In this document: positions 18,932-27,366 of the stretch, piece after piece
Position numbering within the stretch: position 1 is the stretch's first letter
How the letters are laid out: each line of letters starts with the position of its first letter
Assembly: GCF_000430685.1 (NCBI RefSeq)
Contig: NZ_AUMM01000031.1
Span: forward strand, 1 to 48,229
Direction of reading: 5' to 3'
Length of the DNA: 48,229 bases
DNA from: Tuberibacillus calidus DSM 17572
GTDB taxonomy: Bacteria > Bacillota > Bacilli > Bacillales > Sporolactobacillaceae
The notes under the pieces: generated by a model
Databases searched by the model: none
What the model saw: the letters and a program-made list of their open reading frames with translations, nothing else
What the model was told of the DNA's origin: nothing
Made by a program: the position numbers and the translations under genes

Positions 18932-20308
18932 GTGTCCCAACGTTTTGCCGTTATTCTTGCGGCTGGTAAAGGCACAAGAATGAAATCGAATTTGTATAAG
19001 GTTCTTCATCCGGTTTGCGGAAAACCGATGATTAAACATATTCTTGATCAAATCGCCCCCATTGGCTTCGACCGCATTGTGACGATCGTCTCAGAAGGGG
19101 CCGAGGCCGTGAAAGCCGAACTCGGCGACCGCGTCGCCTATGCCATTCAAGCCGAGCAACTCGGCACCGCCCATGCGACGTTACAAGCCGCCGCGCATTT
19201 GGAAGGGCTCCAAGGGACGACCGTCGTTCTTTACGGAGATACCCCTCTAATTACAGGGGAGACGGTCTCAAGGCTCCTTCAGCACCATGAAGAAAGCAGT
19301 GCCGTCTGTACGGTGCTAACTGCAATCGCTTCCAATCCTAAAGGATACGGACGCATTATACGGAACAGCAATGGACAAGTCATTGACATTGTCGAAGAAA
19401 AAGATGCCACGGCAGAGCAGAAGGCGATCACGGAAATCAACACAGGGATTTACTGTTTTGACAACGTCAAACTCTTCGATGTGTTAAAACGTGTCGATAA
19501 TGACAATGCTCAAAAGGAATACTATTTGCCGAGCGCTTTCACATTATTGCGGGAAATGGGTGAAAAGGTTTCTGCTTATCAAGCAGATGTTTTTGAAGAT
19601 ACGCTGGGCGTCAATGACCGCGTGGCTTTGGCACAGGCGGAAGCCATCATGCAGAAGCGAATTAACGAAGCTTTAATGATGTCCGGTGTAACGATTAAAG
19701 ACCCGCAAACGACGTATATTGATGCAGATGTAAAAATCGGTAGAGATACGGTGGTCCTACCAGGGTCCATTCTTTCTGGACGGACGGAAATCGGCGAAGG
19801 TTGCACCATTGGACCGAACAGCGAGATTTCCAACACGAAGGTCGGCAACTATACGACTATTCGCCATTCTGTTGTTTCTGATAGTGAAATTGGTAGTGAA
19901 GTCCAAATCGGCCCGTTCAGCCACATCCGCCCGCAAACGGCAATTGGTGACCGAGCTAAGGTCGGCAACTTTGTTGAAGTCAAAAAATCGACGATTGGTG
20001 AAGGCAGTAAGGCATCCCATCTCAGCTATGTCGGTGATGCAGAAATTGGCAAGGATGTGAATTTGGGATGCGGAATGATTACGGTCAATTATGATGGGAA
20101 GTATAAATATTTAACAAAAGTAGAAGACGGCGCCTTCATCGGGTGTAACGTCAATCTCATCGCACCGGTCACAGTCGGCAAAGAAGCGATCGTCGCCGCT
20201 GGCTCAACCATCACGGAAGACGTGGAAGCCGACAGTCTCGCGATTGCCCGCGCGCGGCAAACAAATAAAGCACATTACGCCAATCGATATAATCATAAGA
20301 AAAAATAA
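18932..20308 (+). CDS. glmU: Bifunctional UDP-GlcNAc pyrophosphorylase / GlcN-1-P acetyltransferase
   Basis: GlmU makes UDP-N-acetylglucosamine for peptidoglycan and teichoic acids. The N-terminal uridylyltransferase carries LAAGKGTRM (9-17) and [10 protein letters not shown]. The C-terminal half (about 250-450) is a left-handed beta helix of hexapeptide repeats (for example [26 protein letters not shown]), with acetyltransferase elements near [11 protein letters not shown] and [11 protein letters not shown]. The length of 458 aa is typical. The start is GTG 18932 after GGGAGGG. It has its own promoter and is followed by prs after 14 bp. Confidence 0.96.
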   Translation: MSQRFAVILAAGKGTRMKSNLYKVLHPVCGKPMIKHILDQIAPIGFDRIVTIVSEGAEAVKAELGDRVAYAIQAEQLGTAHATLQAAAHLEGLQGTTVVLYGDTPLITGETVSRLLQHHEESSAVCTVLTAIASNPKGYGRIIRNSNGQVIDIVEEKDATAEQKAITEINTGIYCFDNVKLFDVLKRVDNDNAQKEYYLPSAFTLLREMGEKVSAYQADVFEDTLGVNDRVALAQAEAIMQKRINEALMMSGVTIKDPQTTYIDADVKIGRDTVVLPGSILSGRTEIGEGCTIGPNSEISNTKVGNYTTIRHSVVSDSEIGSEVQIGPFSHIRPQTAIGDRAKVGNFVEVKKSTIGEGSKASHLSYVGDAEIGKDVNLGCGMITVNYDGKYKYLTKVEDGAFIGCNVNLIAPVTVGKEAIVAAGSTITEDVEADSLAIARARQTNKAHYANRYNHKKK

Positions 20309-20322
20309 CGGAGGTCCCTGGC

Positions 20323-21273
20323 ATGCCAAGCTATCTTGATCCCGATTTAAAAGTCTTTTCATTAAACTCCAATCCCGAACTATCAGAGGAAATTGCTAGG
20401 CACATCGGCATTCACCTCGGAAAATCATCGGTGTCCACCTTCAGCGATGGTGAAATTCAAATTAACATTGAAGAAAGCATCAGAGGGTGCGATGTTTATG
20501 TCATTCAATCAACCTGTGCACCTGTTAATAAACATTTGATGGAACTGTTGATCATGTTGGATGCATTAAAAAGAGCATCCGCCAAAACGATCAATGTTGT
20601 CATGCCGTACTACGGTTATGCCAGGCAAGACCGTAAGGCACGGGCTCGCGAACCGATTACAGCAAAGCTAGTCGCCAACTTATTAGAAACGGCTGGTGCG
20701 ACCCGGGTCATTACCGTCGATTTACATGCACCACAGATCCAAGGGTTTTTTGACATCCCAGTGGACCAATTGCTAGGTGTTCCAATTTTATCTGATTATT
20801 TTAAGAAGAAGAACCTCGATGATATCGTTGTCGTTTCTCCAGACCACGGCGGTGTGACGCGCGCGCGGAAAATGGCCGACCGTCTGAAAGCGCCGATTGC
20901 CATCATTGACAAACGCCGTCCCCGTCCGAACGTTGCGGAAGTCATGAACATCATCGGTAATATTGAAGGGAAAACCGCGATTATTATTGACGATATCATT
21001 GATACGGCCGGAACGATCACATTGGCTGCGAATGCCTTAATAGAAAATGGGGCCAAAGAAGTGTATGCGTGCTGCACACACCCTGTTTTATCCGGACCAG
21101 CAGTTGAGAGAATTGAGCGATCAAATATTAAGGAATTGGTCGTGACAAACACGATTCCGCTTCCCAAAGAGAAACGCATCGAAAAGATTGTCCAGCTTTC
21201 CATGGCACCGCTTTTGGGTGAAGCCATTATCCGTGTTCATGAACAGCTGTCGGTCAGCAAGCTTTTTGATTAA
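20323..21273 (+). CDS. prs: Ribose-phosphate pyrophosphokinase
   Basis: Prs makes PRPP from ribose 5-phosphate and ATP, the shared precursor for purines, pyrimidines, histidine and NAD. This is a class I enzyme of 316 aa. It has the flexible-loop region [18 protein letters not shown], the signature [31 protein letters not shown], and the PRPP-binding [14 protein letters not shown]. The start ATG 20323 follows GGAGGT. It shares the glmU transcript. PurR and Hpt in this window respond to or use its product. Confidence 0.97.
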   Translation: MPSYLDPDLKVFSLNSNPELSEEIARHIGIHLGKSSVSTFSDGEIQINIEESIRGCDVYVIQSTCAPVNKHLMELLIMLDALKRASAKTINVVMPYYGYARQDRKARAREPITAKLVANLLETAGATRVITVDLHAPQIQGFFDIPVDQLLGVPILSDYFKKKNLDDIVVVSPDHGGVTRARKMADRLKAPIAIIDKRRPRPNVAEVMNIIGNIEGKTAIIIDDIIDTAGTITLAANALIENGAKEVYACCTHPVLSGPAVERIERSNIKELVVTNTIPLPKEKRIEKIVQLSMAPLLGEAIIRVHEQLSVSKLFD

Positions 21274-21275
21274 AC

Positions 21276-21300
21276 GTTGCCTTGTTTCAAAAAAGGGTAA
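21276..21300 (+). promoter_or_regulatory. Weak sigma-B-like element before rplY
   Basis: GTTGCC (21276-21281), a 13-bp spacer and GGGTAA (21295-21300) resemble the sigma-B consensus GTTTAA-N12/14-GGGWAT, but only GTT and GGGTA match. In B. subtilis ctc is a classic sigma-B gene, which is the reason for looking. Confidence 0.3.
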
Positions 21301-21338
21301 ACCGGAAATAGTGATAGATGGAAAGGAGTGTTTTTCTC

Positions 21339-21965
21339 ATGGCTATGGCATTAACAGCAGAGAAAAGAGAGTCATCCAAGAAATCTGTCACACGAAACTT
21401 AAGGCGAAACGGAAAAATCCCGGCGGTTTTATACGGAAAGACGGTGACGAATCAACTCATCGCTGTCGATGAACGGGAAATGATTCGGGTCTTTCAAGAA
21501 AACGGCCGAAATGGTGTTGTGCAAATGCAATTGGACGGAACAACAATTTCCGTCATCGCGCATGAAATTCAATATGATCCGTTAAAAAGAAAATGGTTGC
21601 ATTTAGACTTTCTGGAAGTGGATATGGATCACGAGATGGATGTGGATGTGCCGATTCTTTTTATGGGTGAAGATGTGGTCACCAAAGCGGGCGGTGTCAT
21701 TCAACATCAATTGAACGAATTAAAAGTAAGAGCTTTGCCTAAGGACATACCCGGGGCCATTGAGGTCGATGTCTCTGACTTGAAGGTCGGGGACGTACTG
21801 AAAGTTAAGGACATAAAAGCAAAAAGTGGGTATACTTTACTTAATGAAGATGATGACGTGATTGTCTCCGTCATTCCACCGGCGCGCGACCGGGGTCAAG
21901 AAGACTTGGATGTAAAAGCGGAGATTGAAGAAAACAAAGAGGATCATGCTGAATCAGAAGAATAA
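21339..21965 (+). CDS. rplY: Ribosomal protein L25/general stress protein Ctc
   Basis: This TL5/CTC-type L25 protein binds 5S rRNA in the large subunit. The N-terminal L25 domain (about 1-92) shows MALTAEKRESSKKSVTRNLR and GKIPAVLYGK. The C-terminal domain (about 95-190) has the family's VDVPILFMGEDVVTKAGGV and LKVRALPKDIPGAIEVDVS. A very acidic tail follows, giving 208 aa. The open frame starts at 21318, but AAAGGAG at 21322-21328 precedes ATG 21339. It lies between prs and pth as in B. subtilis. Confidence 0.94.
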   Translation: MAMALTAEKRESSKKSVTRNLRRNGKIPAVLYGKTVTNQLIAVDEREMIRVFQENGRNGVVQMQLDGTTISVIAHEIQYDPLKRKWLHLDFLEVDMDHEMDVDVPILFMGEDVVTKAGGVIQHQLNELKVRALPKDIPGAIEVDVSDLKVGDVLKVKDIKAKSGYTLLNEDDDVIVSVIPPARDRGQEDLDVKAEIEENKEDHAESEE

Positions 21966-21976
21966 ATGTCTTCGGC

Positions 21977-22004
21977 GGCGTAACCCCTGTGGTTACGCCC
22001 TTTT
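21977..22004 (+). terminator. rplY terminator
   Basis: A perfect 9-bp stem GGCGTAACC / GGTTACGCC with a CCTGT loop is followed by a short CTTTT tail. The short T tract may let some transcription pass into pth. Confidence 0.82.
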
Positions 22005-22036
22005 AAGATAGGGCATATTTGGGGAGAGTCGATGGT

Positions 22037-22594
22037 ATGAAGCTTTTTGTCGGACTTGGGAATCCGGGTTCTGAATATCAATCCACGCGGCATAATATAG
22101 GTTTTGAAGTGGTGGAGCAACTTGCCAAACAGCTTGAGATCCCGCTTACCCAAACAAAATTTAATGCGATTTATGGAAAAGGAAATGTTCAAGGGGAAGA
22201 CGTCTTTTTGTTAAAGCCATTAACGTATATGAATGCCTCCGGTGAAGCCGTTGGTCCGTTTATGCGCTATTTCAAGCTGGAACTTGATGATCTTATTGTT
22301 ATTTATGATGATTTGGATTTAGCGGTAGGAAAAATCCGACTTCGTCTGAAGGGGAGTGCTGGCGGCCACAATGGCATGAAATCCATTATCCGCCATGTCG
22401 GCTCCCAAGATTTTAAGAGAATTCGGGTCGGCATCGGCAGGCCAGAGGGACGTCAGCCGGTCGTTGATTTTGTTTTAAAACCATTTTCTAAAGAAGAGCG
22501 TCCGATTGTCGATGAGACGGTCAAAAAGGCAGCGTTAGCATGTACAAAGGCGATTACCGAACCCTTTACGAATGTCATGAATGCTTTTAATTGA
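22037..22594 (+). CDS. pth: Peptidyl-tRNA hydrolase
   Basis: Pth releases tRNA from peptidyl-tRNAs that fall off the ribosome (spoVC in B. subtilis). The active site is visible at the N-terminus: GLGNPGSEYQSTRHNIGF, with Asn9 and His19. Further on are LLKPLTYMNASGEAV, VIYDDLDL and GSAGGHNGMKSII. The length is 185 aa from ATG 22037. The six-codon TTG extension upstream covers the ribosome site and is not used. Confidence 0.96.
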   Translation: MKLFVGLGNPGSEYQSTRHNIGFEVVEQLAKQLEIPLTQTKFNAIYGKGNVQGEDVFLLKPLTYMNASGEAVGPFMRYFKLELDDLIVIYDDLDLAVGKIRLRLKGSAGGHNGMKSIIRHVGSQDFKRIRVGIGRPEGRQPVVDFVLKPFSKEERPIVDETVKKAALACTKAITEPFTNVMNAFN

Positions 22595-22621
22595 ATAAAT
22601 AAATAGATAGCGGCAATACTA
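22593..22621 (+). promoter_or_regulatory. sigma-F promoter of fin
   Basis: GGCAATACTA (22612-22621) fits the sigma-F -10 consensus GGNNANAHTR at every position. A GAATA (22593-22597), near the GYWTA -35 consensus, lies 14 bp upstream, a little closer than usual. In B. subtilis fin is switched on by sigma-F, which supports the call. Confidence 0.7.
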
Positions 22622-22666
22622 CTCCTAGCAACATGCTTAACATCAACGCTTGGAGGCGTATTTCGC

Positions 22667-22897
22667 GTGGATATTTTTTATCATTGCCGGCATTGTGGGA
22701 CACAAGTCGGCCATATCAAAAATGATGTTTTTCGAACGGATCAGCTCGGGTTTGATAAGTTAAGCCCCAAGGAAAGGGCTGAGTTGATACATTATGATGC
22801 AAACGGTCATGTCAACGTATCGACCATTTGCGAAGATTGTCAGGAAGCTCTGGAGCGCAATCCAGATTTGCACCAGTTTGATAATTTCATTCAATAG
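22667..22897 (+). CDS. fin: Anti-sigma-F factor Fin (YabK)
   Basis: Fin is a 76-residue zinc-ribbon protein that inhibits sigma-F in the forespore and so helps the switch to sigma-G. Zinc ligands are CRHC (Cys7, Cys10) and CEDC (Cys55, Cys58), the latter in the conserved ICEDCQEALERNPD. The length equals that of the B. subtilis protein. GTG 22667 follows TGGAGG by 10 nt. It stands between pth and mfd, with its own sigma-F-type promoter and a terminator. Confidence 0.93.
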   Translation: MDIFYHCRHCGTQVGHIKNDVFRTDQLGFDKLSPKERAELIHYDANGHVNVSTICEDCQEALERNPDLHQFDNFIQ

Positions 22898-22900
22898 CAA

Positions 22901-22927
22901 GCTTTGGCTTTGGCCAAAGCGTTTTTC
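22901..22927 (+). terminator. fin terminator
   Basis: A perfect 8-bp stem GCTTTGGC / GCCAAAGC with a TTTG loop is followed by GTTTTTCT. Confidence 0.88.
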
Positions 22928-23072
22928 TCTACATCTTTTTATTTTTTGTACAGGTAAGAAAGGATCATTTTTATAGGCCGGTATAAGGGTAATTAAGGTT
23001 CTACCTTTGCGCCCAAAAGGCTTGTCTGTTTTAATAAGCGTTCGCTTTTCCGATTTTGGGAGGGGAAATTCA

Positions 23073-26000
23073 TTGCTTGGTTTAAAGCAATATGTTAAGA
23101 GTCATCTCATGGACTTACAATTAATAGAGGATGGGTTTGCAGGCGGGATGCGTCAACAATTGGTATCGGGTTTGACGGGTGCCGCCAAAACGCTTTGGAT
23201 GTCTTCCCTTTATGAAAGGCGAAGCGGCGCCGTCATGGTTGTGACCCACAATCTTTATCAGGCTCAAAAACTTTACGAAGATTTAAATGAGTTATTGCCT
23301 GAGGAAGAAGTGTTTTTGTATCCTGCCAACGAACTCATCGCCTCAGAGCTTGCCGTAGCGAGTCCCGAACTGCGCTCAGAACGCATTGCTGTATTAAATT
23401 ATTTTGCTGAAAATAAGAAAGGGATCGTTATTGTCCCCGTTAGCGGCTTAAAACGATGGGTTGCCCCCAAACCGGTTTGGAAAAAAGCGTTACTATCTTT
23501 TAAGGTGGGCGACATCGTTGATGTGCCTCAGACCTTAGCCACATTGACGGCCATTGGCTATGAGCGGGAAGATATGGTTCAGGGGCCAGGAGAATTCAGC
23601 ATGCGGGGCGGTATTTTGGATATATACCCGCTGACGGAAGAAAATCCTGTGAGAATCGAGTTTTTTGATGATGAAGTCGATTCGATTCGTTTTTTTGATA
23701 GTGATTCACAAAGGTCTTTAGATAAATTACAGCAGATTTCCATTGGTCCGGCAAAGGAACTCATCCTTTATCCGGAACACTTTGAACGGGCAGAAAAAGC
23801 CTTGAAAAAAGCGCTGTCGCAAACGCTTAATAAGGTGAAAGATGAAATCGTAAAAGAGCGTTTGACAGAAAACATTACAAACGAAGCGGATGCTTTGGCC
23901 GAACAACGCCTGTTTGATGACATCAGTAAATACATCACGTTCTTTTATGAGGAGTCGGCAACTCTATTAAGCTATATGCCGGAAGATACATTGATCATTG
24001 TGGATGAAGTTAATAGAGTCCAAGAAACCGCAGAACAATTGGACCGGGAAGAGGCCGATTGGCTAACGGATATGTTAGAGAGAGGGACCATTGTCCAAGG
24101 GGCGCATCTTACCAAGAAGTGGTCGGACATTCATCCCTTTGATCATGCCTCAACGCTTTATTTATCGCTTTTTTTGCGCCATCATCCAAACATTCAGCCA
24201 GAAAATATCATTAATGTCACTTGTCGCAGCATGCAAGATTTCCACGGGCAAATCCATGTTCTTAAAAATGAATGTCAGCGATGGGAAAAAGGGAAGTTTG
24301 CCGTCGTTTTTCTAGCGGAAAATACAGAACGTGCCAAGCGCATGGTACGCGTTTTTGAGGACTATGGGATTACCTCGGAATTGGTGGAAAGTGCAACACC
24401 GCCCGTGCCGGGGAAAAGGCATGTCATGATCGGTCAATTGGGCAACGGTTTTGAACTCGTTCAACAAAAATTAGCAGTCATTACTGAAAAGGAAGTCTTT
24501 GCCCATAAACCTCGTAAAAAAGCAGCGAAAAACGCTACAAGGATATCCAATGCGGAACGGTTAAAAAATTATAATGAGTTAAAAGTCGGCGATTATGTCG
24601 TTCATATTGACCACGGTATTGGGCGATATGTTGGCATTGAAACGTTAGAAGTTGCCGGGGTTCACAAAGACTATTTGCAAATTGTCTACAAAGGAAATGA
24701 TAAGCTTTACGTTCCTGTGGAAAAGATTGACCAAGTCCAAAAATACGTGAGTGCTGAAGGGAAAGAACCGAAGCTTTACGCATTGGGCGGAAGTGACTGG
24801 AAACGCGTTAAATCGAAAGCTAGGTCGTCTGTCCAAGATATCGCTGATGATTTGATCAAACTGTATGCTGAACGCGAGGCGAGTGTCGGACACGCTTTCC
24901 AAAAGGACGGTCCGGAGCAAAGGGAATTTGAAGCGGCTTTTCCATATCAAGAAACGGAGGATCAACTCAGAGCCATTGAAGAAATTAAACGCGATATGGA
25001 GCGGCCGCGACCGATGGATCGCCTGCTGTGCGGCGATGTCGGGTACGGGAAAACAGAAGTAGCTTTGCGTGCCGCATTTAAAGCGATCATAGAAGGAAAA
25101 CAAGTCGCCTTTCTTGTGCCGACGACGATTCTTGCCCAACAGCATTATGAGACCGCTAAGGAGCGTTTCAGCGAGTTTGCTGTGAATATCGGTGTTTTAA
25201 GCCGTTTTCGCACCCGAAAAGAACAGCAAGAGACGATCAAGGGATTAAAAAAAGGAACCATTGATATGGTCATCGGCACCCATCGCTTGTTGTCTAAGGA
25301 TGTTCAGTTTAAAGATTTAGGGCTGTTGATCGTGGATGAAGAGCAGCGATTCGGTGTTACCCATAAAGAAAAGATAAAAAAGATGAAAGCAAACGTTGAC
25401 GTGTTAACGCTAACGGCAACCCCCATTCCGCGGACGCTGCATATGTCCATGCTTGGCGTTAGGGATTTGTCCATTATTGAAACACCGCCGGAAAATCGGT
25501 TCCCGGTACAAACTTACGTGACCGAATACAGCGATGCCCTTGTCCGAGAAGCCATTGAAAGAGAATTGGCACGGGACGGACAAGTTTACTTTCTTTATAA
25601 TCGCGTCGAGTCCATCCAGCGTATGGCTGAAGAGATTCGCCGCCTTGTTCCGGACGCCCGCGTGACCTTTGCCCACGGACAAATGCATGAAAATGAACTG
25701 GAAGCGGTGATGCTGGACTTTTTAGAAGGGGTTTATGATGTGTTGGTCAGCACTACAATTATTGAAACCGGTGTTGACATTCCCAATGTTAACACACTGA
25801 TTGTCTATGACGCTGACCGCATGGGGTTATCACAACTGTATCAGCTGAGGGGGCGTGTCGGCAGGTCCAATCGGGTTGCGTATGCTTATTTTACGTATCA
25901 AAAGGATAAAGTCATGAATGAAGTCACTGAAAAACGATTGCAGGCGATTAAAGAATTCACAGAACTCGGCTCAGGATTTAAAATTGCCATGCGCGATTTA

Positions 26001-26627
26001 TCGATCCGCGGCGCTGGTAATCTGTTGGGGGCCGAACAACATGGGTTTATCGATTCGGTCGGTTTTGACCTTTATACGCAAATGCTGAAAGAAGCGATTG
26101 ATGAACGTAAAGGTCAACCGGTGGCAAGAGTCCATCGCCAACCGGTCATTGAAATCGAGGCAGATGCGTATATCCCCGAAAGCTATATTCCCGATTCGCT
26201 TCAGAAAATTGAAATGTATAAAAAACTCAAAGCCGCCGATGCGTTTAATGAGCTCGAGGATATAAAAGAAGAATTGATCGACCGTTTTGGCGATTATCCA
26301 AGGGAAGTTGAAGATCTTTTAGAGATCACAAAAATAAAAATATTAGCCGAAAAGCTTCTCATCGAAAAAATTTCCGAAGAAAAATCGTCCTACAAAGTGT
26401 TGTTTTCTGAAGAGGCGACCCGTATACTGGACAAATTCAGCCTGTTTGATACTGTAAGTGAATATGGAAACGACGCTGTTCTCGGTACGTCGGGCAACAA
26501 AATTAAATTTACCCGGTATACCAAAAATCAAAGTGACCATGTTAAACTCATGCTGCTCTCGGAAGTTTTGGAAAAAATATATAAAAACCAACATTTAACT
26601 GTAACAGCGGGGAATCCTGCCCAATAA
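23073..26627 (+). CDS. mfd: Transcription-repair coupling factor
   Basis: Mfd removes RNA polymerase stalled at DNA damage and recruits UvrA. The order of parts is: UvrB-homology module (about 1-340, GEFSMRGGILDIYPL), RNA polymerase-interaction domain (about 470-560, LKVGDYVVHIDHGIGRYVGI), SF2 translocase with Walker A CGDVGYGKTE, DEEQRFG and TATPIPRTL, the motif VI region QLRGRVGRS, and a C-terminal TRCF domain. The frame opens at 23007, but GGGAGGGG 7 nt before TTG 23073 gives 1184 aa, close to the B. subtilis 1177. Confidence in the start is moderate. Confidence 0.95.
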   Translation: MLGLKQYVKSHLMDLQLIEDGFAGGMRQQLVSGLTGAAKTLWMSSLYERRSGAVMVVTHNLYQAQKLYEDLNELLPEEEVFLYPANELIASELAVASPELRSERIAVLNYFAENKKGIVIVPVSGLKRWVAPKPVWKKALLSFKVGDIVDVPQTLATLTAIGYEREDMVQGPGEFSMRGGILDIYPLTEENPVRIEFFDDEVDSIRFFDSDSQRSLDKLQQISIGPAKELILYPEHFERAEKALKKALSQTLNKVKDEIVKERLTENITNEADALAEQRLFDDISKYITFFYEESATLLSYMPEDTLIIVDEVNRVQETAEQLDREEADWLTDMLERGTIVQGAHLTKKWSDIHPFDHASTLYLSLFLRHHPNIQPENIINVTCRSMQDFHGQIHVLKNECQRWEKGKFAVVFLAENTERAKRMVRVFEDYGITSELVESATPPVPGKRHVMIGQLGNGFELVQQKLAVITEKEVFAHKPRKKAAKNATRISNAERLKNYNELKVGDYVVHIDHGIGRYVGIETLEVAGVHKDYLQIVYKGNDKLYVPVEKIDQVQKYVSAEGKEPKLYALGGSDWKRVKSKARSSVQDIADDLIKLYAEREASVGHAFQKDGPEQREFEAAFPYQETEDQLRAIEEIKRDMERPRPMDRLLCGDVGYGKTEVALRAAFKAIIEGKQVAFLVPTTILAQQHYETAKERFSEFAVNIGVLSRFRTRKEQQETIKGLKKGTIDMVIGTHRLLSKDVQFKDLGLLIVDEEQRFGVTHKEKIKKMKANVDVLTLTATPIPRTLHMSMLGVRDLSIIETPPENRFPVQTYVTEYSDALVREAIERELARDGQVYFLYNRVESIQRMAEEIRRLVPDARVTFAHGQMHENELEAVMLDFLEGVYDVLVSTTIIETGVDIPNVNTLIVYDADRMGLSQLYQLRGRVGRSNRVAYAYFTYQKDKVMNEVTEKRLQAIKEFTELGSGFKIAMRDLSIRGAGNLLGAEQHGFIDSVGFDLYTQMLKEAIDERKGQPVARVHRQPVIEIEADAYIPESYIPDSLQKIEMYKKLKAADAFNELEDIKEELIDRFGDYPREVEDLLEITKIKILAEKLLIEKISEEKSSYKVLFSEEATRILDKFSLFDTVSEYGNDAVLGTSGNKIKFTRYTKNQSDHVKLMLLSEVLEKIYKNQHLTVTAGNPAQ

Positions 26628-26726
26628 TGAATAGAAAGGCAAGCGGCGAAAGATAATAAGGTTGGAAACATCGAATGGTATCTTCTTGCATCAAAGTCAA
26701 TATTACTGAAAGTGAGGGTATCTGTG

Positions 26727-27263
26727 ATGAAGGCAACAGGCATTGTTCGTCGCATAGATGATTTGGGTCGGGTGGTCATACCGAAAGAAATTCGGCGGAC
26801 ACTCCGAATTCGCGAAGGGGACCCGTTGGAAATCTTTGTCGACCGTGACGGAGAAGTCATTTTAAAAAAATATTCGCCGATCAATGAACTCGGCGATTTT
26901 GCCCAAGAATATGCCGATTCGTTAGCCGAAAATTCCGGAAGGCTCGTTCTTATTGCCGACCGTGATGCCTTTATTGCTGTCTCCGGCGGTTCCAAAAAAA
27001 GCTATCTGGATAAGGCGATCGGAGCAACGGTCGAAAAAGCGATGGAGGGAAGAATAACGATAAAAGATAAAGGCGGTAAAGTCGATCTCTTGGAAGACGG
27101 AGCGACGGATATTGGGTCCTACGTGATCGCCCCGATCGTTGCCGGAGGAGACCCTATCGGTGCCGTCGTACTGATTTCCAAGGACCATGAAGAACTGGGT
27201 GAAGTGGAGACGAAACTCGCAGAAACAGCTGCCGGGTTTTTGGCAAGGCAAATGGAAAGCTAA
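26727..27263 (+). CDS. spoVT: Stage V sporulation protein T
   Basis: SpoVT is a forespore regulator that adjusts sigma-G-dependent genes. An AbrB-like swapped-hairpin domain (1-50, MKATGIVRRIDDLGRVVIP) is joined to a GAF-like sensor domain. The length of 178 aa is the same as in B. subtilis. GTGAGGG precedes ATG 26727; a GTG five codons upstream covers that site. Its DNA-binding domain is a paralogue of AbrB at 7968 in this window. A sigma-G promoter is expected, but I found only weak matches upstream. Confidence 0.95.
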   Translation: MKATGIVRRIDDLGRVVIPKEIRRTLRIREGDPLEIFVDRDGEVILKKYSPINELGDFAQEYADSLAENSGRLVLIADRDAFIAVSGGSKKSYLDKAIGATVEKAMEGRITIKDKGGKVDLLEDGATDIGSYVIAPIVAGGDPIGAVVLISKDHEELGEVETKLAETAAGFLARQMES

Positions 27264-27289
27264 GAGAGACAAGGCTTGTCTCTCTTTTT
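27263..27289 (+). terminator. spoVT terminator
   Basis: A perfect 10-bp stem AGAGAGACAA / TTGTCTCTCT with a three-base loop is followed by TTTT. It begins at the last base of the spoVT stop. Confidence 0.9.
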
Positions 27290-27316
27290 CATGTTTAACT
27301 TGCCATTCCCACTTTG

Positions 27317-27325
27317 TGGTATAAT
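27317..27325 (+). promoter_or_regulatory. yabM extended -10 promoter
   Basis: TGGTATAAT is a perfect extended -10, about 40 bp before the yabM start. The nearest -35-like TTGCCA is only 14 bp away, so the extended -10 probably does most of the work. Confidence 0.65.
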
Positions 27326-27366
27326 CCCTTTTAGACAGAGAGAATTTTGTCGTTTTGGGGGATTTC

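Noticed and set aside
26673-26705. sigma-G promoter for spoVT
   Set aside because: GAATG and AATATTA are both near consensus, but 21 bp apart instead of about 18; other pairings fit worse. Not strong enough to list.
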